Of a stretch of 64,000 bases of DNA, positions 49,501 through 60,900 are shown piece after piece. Positions within the stretch are counted from its first letter, which is position 1, and every line of letters begins with the position of its first letter. Both the position numbers and the translations under genes were made by a program. Below the pieces are notes generated by a model. It was given only the letters and a program-made list of their open reading frames with translations. It was not told the DNA's origin and searched no databases. The DNA comes from Lepidurus packardi. Its lineage: Eukaryota > Arthropoda > Branchiopoda > Notostraca > Triopsidae. The DNA is taken from NCBI GenBank assembly GCA_023053545.1, contig JAKZAN010000004.1:4650001-4714000 (forward strand). The letters run 5' to 3'.

Positions 49501-51563
49501 TTCGCCATCGTCAATGTCATGGTTTAGAAGAAAGTGCCTCGTCTTTCCCTTTGATCACCAAGCAAGAATTGTCAATCTCGTTCAGCTGCCAGACCAGAGT
49601 AGAGCACGGAATTCGTTTACAAAATTCACCAAGTGGTCTGCGGAATGGGATCTTCACATGAAAGACAAGTGTCCCTCCTCCTCTGTCCTCGTTTTTTAGG
49701 GAGGGTTTCAAAATAGTTAAAGCTTTTGGGATTTCCCCGAAGAAATGCTCACATTTAAATTTGAATTTACCCCTGATAATTTGTATTTTATTTTTAACTT
49801 TAGCTGAAAATTTCTTAATCGAAGTTTTTCTTTACGTATCTTTGAATGGGTTTCTTAAGGGAGATTTCCTTTGATTGTACTTCAAATTTCTTCAAATTTC
49901 TCCAAGAGATTTCTTCGAACTTATTGAAGAATTTTTGTAATTTCTCCGGATTTTTAACAGAAATAACTTCCGATTTCAATGGGAATGATGGCTTTTATTT
50001 AACATTTCTTTGGATTTATTTTATTTCTGTAAGAAATTTCTTCGACTTCTAGATTTCTTAAAATTCCTTCTTTAAACGTATGAAACATTTCTCCAAATAT
50101 CTTCGATTCCTAAGAAGAAAATTGTTCCTATTTCTTGGATTTCTATTAAACATTTCTAGGAACTTCTTGATTTTTATTAGATATTTCTTGGGGTTTCTAT
50201 TGAAACATCCGTTTACAAGATATCGTGTGATTTAAACCGTCCGCAATCATTTTTTTTCAATTTCCGCGTCTTTTGTGTAGAGTGTATCGTCTGGTTGCTT
50301 CTATTCAACGACAAACTACCATAAAAAAACAGAACAATAGGCGTAATATTAGCTAGACATACATAAATATTTTCCATCAGCCCCGAATGTCGAAGCCTCA
50401 TTACTTATCGTCCATGCAAAGAAAGGAGAAAAAAGGTAATAAAAAGATGGATAACATGTAAGGAATAACTATGATGAGGGGCGTGTCAGAACTGTATGGC
50501 TGACATAGATCCATCAGCAATATTTAGCCCTATTCTGGCAGGGAGAATTCCTAAGGCGTTCTTTTCGTTGCTACTTCGACGCGTAATATAATATCTTAAG
50601 AGTTTATTTTTTCTAGATAAGAATGTATCGTCCTCTTCCTAATTTTGTGTTCCAGAAAAAAAGAGCAGGGAAAATTGGCGTCTGAGATCAAGATGAGTGT
50701 CATTTATCTTCAGAGACAAGGAGCTTCGCAGACAGCACGTGTGAAGAGACTAGGCGGTGCTATCTGGTATATTGTTGTTTCATTTTTACACTTTTTCTGT
50801 TAGGAAAAGATAGACGAATAGTTGCAAAAAGAAATAATAGTATCCGAGAAACCCATGTTTATAAAGTAAAATGCAGCTTCTGATCCACCTCTTTATTGGT
50901 TTCGCCAAATTTGATGCTGATTTGCTATATACTCATATCATCATCTGGTCCTTTTTCCAGGCAAAATTAAGAAGCAAAGGATAGGAATTAAGGAATAGAT
51001 CTGTTAGGACATGTCATTTCTTCGTGTTTTGTACGACGGGAAGGCTGTTAAGGAAGAGGGTAAATTGAGTTTAGGATCAATCTTTCCGGACGTCATCCAA
51101 TTACTGTCCTTTTCCCCACCCTCTGGAATATCTGCTCCGTTTTCCTTGTTAAGTCTAACAGGGGCCTCTTGACCTGGTGCTTGTTGTATGGCCTATTTTC
51201 GTTACCTTATAGCTTGCAGAGGTATACACGCGTAACAGTAAAAGTCTTGCGGGCATTTCTAATGGGTAGCCTATGTATTCTTGTTACCTAAAAGCACGCT
51301 AGTCGGGCATTAGCACCGAAGAAAATGCCTCCGATCACTTTTCCATTTCAGAAAATCACTTAGTTTTCTTCTTTTTTTATAAGTGCAGCGGAAGTTATGT
51401 GAGGTCGTTAAAGTTGAGCTTTACACAAAGAATTCGACGCTTTTCTTTCATTTCCTGAAAGGAAATCAACTTAAACATGAGTCGTATACGTAGGTCGATA
51501 TGAAAACAGTTGTCAATAAGCAAAGAGCGTGCACATTTCAATTGTTACAGATATGTAACATTG
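46581..51563. other. Gene-free DNA between two MITEs
   Basis: I see no supported gene. Short CT-rich tract at 46.85 kb, AGAAAT/ATTTCT-rich DNA at 47.6-48.2 kb and a particularly dense ATTTCT field at 49.74-50.2 kb. Frames of 90-142 codons lie over CT/GA-rich or low-complexity sequence and have no domains. Confidence 0.55.
49740..50200. repeat. Dense ATTTCT/AGAAAT low-complexity field
   Basis: ATTTCTTCGAA, AATTTCTCC, GATTTCTTAG, AACATTTCT and similar words recur every 15-25 bases for about 450 bases, with occasional AGAAATTTCTTCG mirror forms. The spacing is similar to the minisatellite near 39 kb, but the CTGCAG core is lost. Confidence 0.45.
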
Positions 51564-51925
51564 TACAGTGAAAACCGCTTAGCACGAGAAACCTGTTAAC
51601 AAAAATTGTATTCCGGTCCGGCAAAACACTATGCAATACCATACATTTGTTTCCTTTTAACACGAAATAAGAACCACTTAACATGAAAAAATTCCGCGTC
51701 TCGGAGGAACGACAAGGTAGTTTTGTTGCGACAAAATATTTTTGCACGATACAATACTTTTGTCTTCTTACCAACCGTCTCCCTCTGCCAATGGGAAGGG
51801 TTGTAGAGCCTTAGCAACATCCCTGACTTAAGTTCACATTTTTGCCTTTCTCGCCCCAACAGTCCGTGGTCAGTCAAATGAGTTCATTTTTATTTACAGA
51901 CTGTAAATAAAAATGAACTCTTTTG
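51564..51925. mobile_element. Pogo-like MITE, copy B (inverted relative to copy A)
   Basis: The left end at the TA reads TACAGTGAAAACCGCTTAGC. The reverse complement of 51660-51880 matches 21340-21555 of copy A across blocks such as CCACGGACTGTTGGGGCGAG, CAGGGATGTTGCTAAGG and GTTCCTCCGAGACGCGGA. At the right, GAGTTCATTTTTATTTACAG and its perfect reverse complement flank one base, forming a 41-base hairpin. The expected second CAGT end is not evident past it, so this copy is truncated or rearranged there. Confidence 0.75.
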
Positions 51926-54900
51926 ACTATTTCCAGACATCCCATAGTGTTTATGCGTGACAATCTATTTTGGCACAACATTGTCTGGCACTTTTGTCAT
52001 GCCAACCCTTTTATACGAACTGGATATACCCAAAACCCCACCCTTTGCTCCTCCTTCCCCCCATCCCTTGCTTTTCCTAGTTCAAACTGACATGACATCC
52101 TTTAAAACCAACTTAAAAGCTACCCAAGAAAGGGCTCCACGGGTGTGTTTACCTTCCGTTTTGTCTTCCCAAACCCCAAGGATTATACAAAGGGCGAGAT
52201 GGGAGGTGGAGGGTTTTTTTTAATGTCTGTTTAGCTTGCAAATGTAGTACCAGACACTGTGATACACTACACCTTTACACCCTCCCCCCCCAAGGAACGT
52301 CGAAGGGTGTCAGGTGGGGTATATTTACAAAATTTCCCGTTGCCTTTTTTCCTGACCTTCCACTTTCTTCCAACCCCCAGTTCCACTTAGAGCTGCGTGA
52401 AGGCTGAAAACTCTTCCCTTATTTCCAGGCTCTCAGGGGCAGGGGCAGGAGCTGCTCAAGCTCACATATCCTCCCAACACATTTCGGGACTTAATATATT
52501 TACCACGCAAATATATTATGTCCTTTTCAAGGAGAGTAATGAAACACAAAAGGTTTTCCACACAAAAGTTTTGACCTTTAACCACGCCTTCTTCACTGCC
52601 CCCTTTTTCTACCCCACGAAAATCCCGGATTGTGGCATCTCTTCTTGGGGAAAGGGCTCTCTCCTTTCGCTATACTCTTTTGCTCCATCAAGTATATGAC
52701 TGACCCGAGGCCATTTCAAAAGAGATAAAAACCAGAAATAAAATTTAGGGGGTGAAGGGGGAGGGGGTGGGGTATGTCATAGAAGGTTTCAAAAGTCCTT
52801 TCTGTAATTCACTGGAGGGGTTTTATATATATGTCTGCGCGCGCAACCATTTCTTCGTCATAAAAAAAAAGAAAACGAGATCGTTTTTCCTAAAATGTCC
52901 TGTACGCTTTTGCAAAAATCTTTTGGCCATCTTTTGCCAGCCGAGCGGAAATGTTACTTCTTTCATAGAAATATCAAGAATTTTGAGACTTTCTGGTGTG
53001 TCCTGACTACTCGAGTCACTTTAGAGGCCCCTTTATCTGCTCAAAATACTGACACGCCAAGGGTGTATAAAACGTTTTCTTTGGCAACTTATCTTTGAGT
53101 AGTGGACAAAATAAATAAAAAAAAAGTGGAGGTAAATGAATGGCAGCGCCAAAAGCAGTTTCGTTTGCATTTTTTCCCAGAGGTTCAACCCAAACATTGG
53201 CTGTGTAGTGTCGTCCAATATATTCGCAGAGCAAAAGCCGAAAGCCAGTTCTGATACGCAAATCCTTTGCTCAAATTACATCCCAAGCGAAAGCTTTTAT
53301 TTCCATAGCAACTTGCGCTAAAAAAAGGCACAAAATAATTCGCGGACATGCAAAGTTCGCCATGTAATGAAAGGAAGCGAATATAAATCAACATTTTTTT
53401 CATTTTTTGAGACAAAAGAAATTGCCCCAAATTGTCAGGTAAATTTGGTTTTAAGTATTAACAAAGATTTACTCCTATTTTAATTAACTGATTTATCTTA
53501 TAGCAATTACTAGTAAAATATTGTTTCTGAGCATCGTAAACATCTTCAATTATAAAAATCTAGAATGTAGCTAAGCATTTTTGTACAATATCTGCTTGGC
53601 CTTTCTCTTTTTTTGCAAAATAAATTGAATATTCAATTTTTGCCACAACGGATTTTTTGCCATTAATAAAATAATACATTCATTTATTTATCATGGCTTA
53701 CGAAGATTTTAAACTAGTGACATGTTTATTAGGGTATTTAGTTTTTAATTGATATATTAAAGGAGGAGAAGATAAGAAATATTTTGGAAGTTATGGAAGG
53801 AATACTTATTACAAGTTTGGCCGTAAGCCTTTATTATCTTGTGGTATATGCTTGGTACGTTAGGAGAATCATTAGTCATCCATCACTCTCGCTGGCTCTG
53901 TATACATGTCGACATAAACCAGGCAAGCAACCATCACCAGGCAGCCGAAAGCCAGCAACTTGGGAGGTTTTTATCGTGAAAACCCGCCCAAGCAGCCATG
54001 AAATATGGATTTGGGAGACCGTATCATCCCGCAACAGCTCTTGGTGCTCTCTAAACAGCTATATATATATTTTTTGGGAGGGCGGGCTTCTTTGAGGATG
54101 GTAGCGTAACACCCTTTTTCACATTCCGAACCGTAGTGTTTCCCTTTTACCAATTTTTAACGGTAATTAAGCTTGATTTCATTGATTGGAGGGCTTTCGG
54201 AAATGAGATTTAAAAAGCATATTTTTTACCCTGTTTTAGTCGGATTTCCGGTTGGGAGAAGCGAGCCCCAAATTAATCAAGCGGCGGCTGATACAGTCTA
54301 CTGAGTTGTGGCTGCCAAAATTTGGTGGGGGAAAAAGGGAAACGGTTTAGGGAGGACTGTGTTTTAATCAGGTACCATCCAGGGGGCGTGGCCTTAATAG
54401 GCTAAAAAAAACAATGAGGAGACATTATAACCGGAAAGTGAAGAGTAGAGTTTGTCAGTGGGTTGGGGAGGTTGCAAATTTTGAAGTTTTAAGCTTAATA
54501 CCTTGGAAGCTTTGGCCAAGAGTTTTGATGGGAATCGATTGGAATCAAAATTGGTAATGTTCAATGTTGGAACGTTAAAGTTGCAAGAGTGAAAATGAAA
54601 ACGTTAAAAGAAATGCCAAAACGGAAGCGAAAGAAGTATTAACAATGAAATCAAAAGCAGTGCAACAATGGAAATAAACGTTTAACTGCCAGTTGCTAAT
54701 TAGAAATCCGTATTTCTCGTTTCAGTACGTCGACTTTGGCTTTCCAACTTGAAAAAGATATTTCGGGTACACTAACTGGTTAGCAAGGTAATTAGTATGT
54801 TACTTTCAGAGCAATTCTAACTATATAAAACTGAACTTATTTTAGGTCATACTTTTCAGATTCGAACCGTCGAGAGGCGCCCGGAGGCGCTAGTTGTTAC

Positions 54901-56446
54901 TTTCGTATAGTTTCCCGCGCTCTAATGGTCCAAGAAAGGTTTGGGCAAGCATTTCCGTTTTCATTGCTCTATAGCTTGTATAGTGACTAACATTTTCCAT
55001 TTTCAAAAGTGTTACGTAATGATAAGCCGCACGTAAGCAGTTTTATTCTTCTTTGTTACTGTACTTATGAGACTATAGAAAACTACCCACGACTTGTCAA
55101 GAAAGGATCTTCAAACCTGCATTCCTAAGTTGCGCTAATCTCACTCGTAGTGTATATATTAAAGCTTTCAAATACATTAAAATTTCGTCGTGAGCTAATC
55201 CAAAGAACTTGCGCTTCGGTGCTCAATTAAGAACTTTCATGTTAAAAATCCGTCCTCTAAATAACCTCGCAACTTCTCTCAAGTTAATTCTCTATGTCTT
55301 TGTAGCTCTACTCTAAAAAATAAAAAATGAGCCGAAAAGAAGCAGTATCGAACGAAAATAAGATGCTTATCAGCCTAATGAAGTTGGATACACGATGGCA
55401 GCCAGTTTAATGACAGCTCCAAATAACAGTTTAAAGTAAGACACGTCAACTTCCTTCCTATTCTCATACGTACACTTTACCTTTCAGATCCAGCAAGTAA
55501 ATAACACAAAAAGAAGACAAAAAAAGGAAAGAAAAAGAAGACTGATGCGTCCCTTTTCGTGATATTTTCCCCTTCGATGTTCCCTAATTATCTTGACTCT
55601 ATAGCACGCTATTTTCTCATCAGGAAGCCAAAACTTCCCCTCCAAAAAAAAACGCTTCCTTGTTGCAGGAAACATAAGAAGACCTCTCCCATTGGCTGTG
55701 GTCAAGTATAAATCAAATACCTATAGAAAGTATCGCACTACAGAAAAAAGTATAATAATTCATTTTTTCCCAGAATATAGCTCGGTGGAGGGCCACAAGA
55801 AATGCCATTTCTGACTATTCCTAGTCATGAAAGACACAATGAGAAGAGTTAAAGCAATTTCTTTCACAACTCCTGAGTTCTGATATGAACCCTCGCTTGA
55901 AGTTGACTGTATATTGTCAAAGGGTAGACTAGTGCGTGTGCCACGCCCATTTCATGACGGGTAGAGGGTAATGACCCCTTTTCTTGTTTGGATTATGCGC
56001 TTCCTAACGCAACGAGTTGAACTTTTCTGCGCAAAGTTTTTGTCCTTTAGTTTCCTGCGGGTCAATAACGCTCCACGCGCTTCGGGATTTGAAATTTGAG
56101 TTGAGAAAACCATAACTGCCCAAGTGTAAACAACATCTACCAAGACCTTGAAGGTGATTTATTCAATTCTTTGTGATTCCGTTACAGTTTTATGTATGCT
56201 AGACTTTTTTTTTTTTTTTTGTCTTTTTTTCGGGGGAGGAGGGTACGGGGATTAACAAGTTGGCTTGTAAGACCATTTTAACCCTCCCTTCCGAAAAAAA
56301 GAGGCTACTATGGCAACGTGGAGTAAAGGTTATGCTAGTGATTATAATTCCATAAGTCTCGTTTTTCGGGCGTTTGGGGAAATGATCCCTAGTTTTCAAT
56401 TTCGCGAGGTAAGACGGAAAAAAAGATGATCTGTTTTCCATTTTCA

Positions 56447-56648
56447 GACGGTTGTTTAGGCTGTCAGGATCATCCGATTTGGGTTTTGCGGGTATATGTC
56501 TATCCCCACCAAAGAAAGACGATAAAAGATCGGGAGTTTTTAATCCTCTGGAAGAACGCTCGACTGGCGTCTCTGTCAGGGCCTGGAAGCCATCGATTTG
56601 CGAGGCTCTGGAGTACTGGAAGCCGACTTGGGGTTTTCTTGACGGGCC
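56447..56648 (+). other. Candidate orphan exon
   Basis: TTTTCCATTTTCAG at about 56433-56446 is a good splice acceptor, and GTAATTC at 56649 is a possible donor. In the frame starting A|CGG the segment is open for 67 codons and reads as plausible soluble protein (LSPPKKDDKRSGVFNPLEER, then VRAWKPSICEALEYWKP). A second frame is also open. I do not recognise it and no flanking exon can be joined. It could be a nested gene exon, a decayed exon or chance. Confidence 0.25.
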
Positions 56649-57603
56649 TATATCTGTAATTCAGTTCTATGTCCTGCATTTTCGATTAGGTCCAGTCCTA
56701 GAGTGTCGAGTATTTCTAAGGAAAATAATGGAAATTTAAAAGAAAATGCAAGGAATTTTTGGACGAAAAATAGGGAAAAAAATGGAAAACGAGGTCTGGC
56801 TGGGCTAAGGTTATTGAGATAAGGTTCTCTTTCATTCGGTTCGCAGGGTAACAGAAACGACAAACTTGACGTTCGGACATGTCTAAAATGCTAGCCTACA
56901 TCAAATATTCTAATCTCAGAAAAAGTACATACTAGGAATTTATATTTATAATTAGTCATACATTCGATATTTTACAATTCTTTTACATACTTAATAATTG
57001 ACTAACATTGTCAATACATCCCAATAATAATAACACAGTAATAATATTAGTAATTATATAAAACTAGTAAATTAAAATATCAATAAACAAGTTTGAGAAA
57101 ATTACTTTTAGTTTGAGAATTGGCATCGTAGTTCCTTTTATAAAGTTTGTCCGCTAGAGGCGCTGGGTCTAAAGTGAGTCTTAAAACCTCTAGAATTTTG
57201 TTTTCTTCTTGACGGAAACTTGCCATTTTGATTTTAAAACAATTCAACTATTGGGGGGTTGAAGTGAAATCTAAAAGCGTCAACTATGACACTTATAAGT
57301 AGAATTTGGTTCCACGTTGATGCAATTAAGTCTTTGTGGAGGGTTTTGTTTGGCTTTCTGGAAAGTGGGGAGTGGAAGGTAAAAGGGGTTGGGTGTGTTT
57401 CCTATATATTTTCTCATGTTTACCCGACCTGTCATCTATATTGTCCGTCAAGTGTTTAGTTGGCGTTAATGGCTCCCTGTAATTAGGATCTCGTTGACAT
57501 TGCACACGGCATGGCTTCCAAAAAGATTGTGTTATATGGATCTATTTTGGTTTTATGGCCCTATCTATATAGAAAAACACAACACATAAGAACAACCTAT
57601 ATA

Positions 57604-57640
57604 CGCCATTAGCGTCCTCAAAAAGAGGCGGTTAATGGCG
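57604..57640. repeat. Imperfect hairpin
   Basis: CGCCATTAGCGTCCTC and GAGGCGGTTAATGGCG form a stem with a few mismatches around an AAAAA loop. The context is AT-rich and without a gene. It may be a tiny MITE or a transcript hairpin. Confidence 0.6.
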
Positions 57641-57823
57641 CTCTTTTTTGTTCCTTATTATTAGAGCAACCCGGGAGCTTAATTGATGTATCTATCCAAG
57701 AACAACGCAGGAACTACCATAAGAATAGAACTACGCACAAAGAAGAAAAGTCCTTCCAGCCTTAAACTTGGCTAGATATATACCTTGTACAGTACATGAC
57801 TTGATTGCACTTCGTTAGCTATG

Positions 57824-57907
57824 TACAGTAAACCTCTATATACGCGGTCGATCGGGACCGCAAAAACACCGCGTAGAGCAAAACCATGTAAAGTGAACTG
57901 TATAATA
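57824..57907. mobile_element. Possible pogo-type MITE fragment
   Basis: TACAGTAAACCTCTATATAC followed by GCGGTCGATCGGGACCGC resembles a pogo/Tigger terminus, with the common theme 'CAGTaaaCCtCTaTAtacgcgg'. About 80 bases on, ACTGTA gives a CAGT end in opposite orientation. The terminal repeats match poorly beyond the first six bases, so it may be a solo end. Confidence 0.35.
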
Positions 57908-60900
57908 CGTGAGAAAGGTAGGGATGTGTTCCATATTCTTAAACACTTTACTCGCTTTACATTGAAGTGCAAAAGAAGTTCGATTTTTAACTCATGCAAG
58001 TATAGAAGCGTTCTAGTGACAAAAACGTATTTTTGAAGTAGTTATTATTTATTTCCGTGTACATAAAATAATCGCAAGCCTTAAAGCTCTTGGCTTACAA
58101 TACTTTACAAAGCTTACAACTTTGTTTTCCATATTACTCGTCAAATCAAACATCCTCTATTGTCAATTTTGATGGCCAGAAGTATTTATCAAGAGTCTGC
58201 TGCTTACTTGCTCGTTATCTTTCTTCTAAAATAAGTTCATACGGTGCTATCTAAACTATTAAGGACCTGCCGACTACTTTCGCTAATGTCTGGAACTATA
58301 ATTTCGATAAAAATCAATAGCTTTTTGAACCATAGCCATAGAAGTTCTAATGTTGTCACTTGTGAACAGGTAAGGGACTTCTTTTCCATCGTCGTGCTCT
58401 TCTTCTTCGTTTTGTTCTTTGCTCAACTCAACGGGATCACTCGTGCTCAGTTTTCGTCGTGTGATTTTAGAAGTCCTTCGATATCAGAAGCATTTAAATT
58501 TTCCATAAGAAAGTATACCAAGCCGCGCCCTCTTTCTCAAAGTTGCAGAGTTTCAATTTTGTCGGGAAACAAAGGGTTGTGTACGATGCCAGAACTGTTT
58601 GTGACATTTTTATGAAGTTGGGAATTATTTGCTCTAATCTTGTAACAAACGTGTTTGCCGAGTTTTAGCGCCGCCCCTTCATCCTTCTGTGGAACAACTC
58701 CACTGTTTTTTTGCTTTCCTTTTTAAAGGTTTTGGGTGATGAAAACTGCAAGTCCATTCCAGAGTAAGTGGAAGTTTGGCTATCGTAGCGAATACGGAGA
58801 GAAACGTAATATGCTTCTCTCTCGTTTTTAACAAGAAAAAGTAGAAATGAAGAAGAGAGTTTTCCATGCTGTGGCTTTCTGTGCTGCCCGCGGTCTTAGA
58901 TATCGCTTTATATAGACCACAGGATATCTTCTTCTTTGCTGCCAAACCAATTTCCTTGAAAGGCGTGCGAGCGTTTTCTCGCTTCTTTTGCCCTTATTTT
59001 TCGGGTTGTTTTTCATAAAAAAAAATAATGGAAAATGTAGGAAATTCGTATAATAACAAAAAAAAATGAGAGGAATTTAAGTCTCTTTACACTCCATGGA
59101 GCAAATTAAGGAAGCATTGGAGAACATTTTGTCTTATTTCATTAGTGTTTTAGTAGGTAGAGTATATGCAAACGGGAACTGTGCCGGCTCCTGGAGAGTC
59201 TCACAATAATTTGAGGGAAAAGCAAAAAAGAGAAAATCGCATCTTGGGATGGCACCTTTCCGTACTTCCTATGGAAATTTGCAACTTTTGAGTGAGAAAA
59301 AAGAGAGAGAGAGAAAAAACGATTTTTTTTCTTGGCACTTAAGGCTAAAGCAGGAGAAGAAGAACGAAAAGTAACCCACTTGGAGAAAAAGAAACTGAGA
59401 AAAAAAACAGAGAGGTAGAGAGTCACCAATATCCGGTCATGGGTGATCCCTAGACCATCTGTTTTGCTTCACGGATACTTTTGCCCAAGCTACTGACCGT
59501 CTTTTCCTCGCCTGGTGTGTATGTACAGTATTGTGTGCACTTAAGAAATCAAATTCGAGTGGAAAACCACTTGGAGGAGGAGGCGGAGGGGTAGTCTGCC
59601 TACTTTAAAAAAAACAGAAAGAAAACACGGAAAAAGGCCGAAACTTGTGACTTAAGAGAAGTCTAGAAAACATGTTCGAAAAGTAATTTAGCAGCCTGTC
59701 CTGCTTAATAACTGTTTGAAATAAAGGCTAAAAGGAAGATTTAGTAATTAAATTTTTGTTTTTGGTTATGCACTATAATGTTGGCTTCGAGCGTCGACGG
59801 AGTTCAGAGTAGTTTTGAATGTGAGTAGAACAGCTTGGAAGAAGTTCCGTCTTGTGATTTTAGGGATTATTCTTTCAGAATTTTCTTGAAGGAGATCTAA
59901 AGAGCCACCGCTAACCAACGACAACAATTTTATCTTGTAAAAAAGAGAGCAAATAAAATGAGTTTCTAGTGATACGTTCCTTCAACTGGGCAGCGAAACA
60001 GTAATTAAGCTATTAAAGAAAACAATTCCAAAAAATAAAATCACGCAGGTTTGTGGCGTAACAGACAAACCAGGATCCATGGTACCTGGGAGCTTTGTAT
60101 ACTGTTTTAAAGCTTTGTAATTAGACAACAACCATGGTAATGAGCGCCATAAATCATTCCATGATACTTTCATGACGTCAAAACTAAAGTATTGCATGCC
60201 AATATACGTGTGAATGGCTACATAAGGTAATAAGCAGCGGATCTTCAAACAGCGGCTTGGGACGTTAAAAAAATCGTGTGTTAACGCAATGAAATTTCAT
60301 CCATAATTGTAGTTGCTGATGTTTGTTAATGTTGCAAAGTAGATTTTCTTTTATTTACACATAGAAAGTTCGCCCTAATTGAAGTTGGATATTACTAAGG
60401 CCTTTGTTTCAACACTTGATCATAGGACGATCATCCTTATCACCTTTCAATATTATTAAGGTTTATTTTCTCTAGCTATAACACAGGAAATACGAGTGCA
60501 AGTAGCATAAGAGCACAAAATTTCGCTTCTATTGGTATTTTTCTTTCCATGGTTCGTCTGTGACGTCATAAAAGGTTTGGTTTGTATCCCAAGAACCCGT
60601 GAACGGCTGATGAAATGAATTTGGAACAAAATGCATCATTCTCGCGATTTTTTTTTCGAGAATAAACGCATTTGAAAGTAGAAAAGCAGTTATTAGAAGA
60701 TTTGGATTAGAAGTAAGAAGAAAGTATAATTATTGCACGGGTAACTGTGAAGCTCGTAGGATTTGGATATAAGGGTTGTTTGAGGATTTTGAAAGTTTTT
60801 GAGTAAGAAGTATGATTGAAACAGGGATTAAATATTGACCGAAGCTTCTTGAGAAACTGGTCCGAATACTTCTATTCTTTCGACCTTTATGTATACTTCT

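Noticed and set aside
49424-49699. 91-codon frame that reads as fairly protein-like
   Set aside because: No acceptor, donor or partner exon could be placed and the antisense frame is also open; left out of the gene list.
54855-57170. AGAGGCGCCCGGAGGCGCTA and CCGCTAGAGGCGCTGG, which resemble CTCF-type boundary motifs
   Set aside because: Each lacks one base of the expected AGRKGGCRS core spacing; two inexact matches in 2.3 kb do not support a boundary element.
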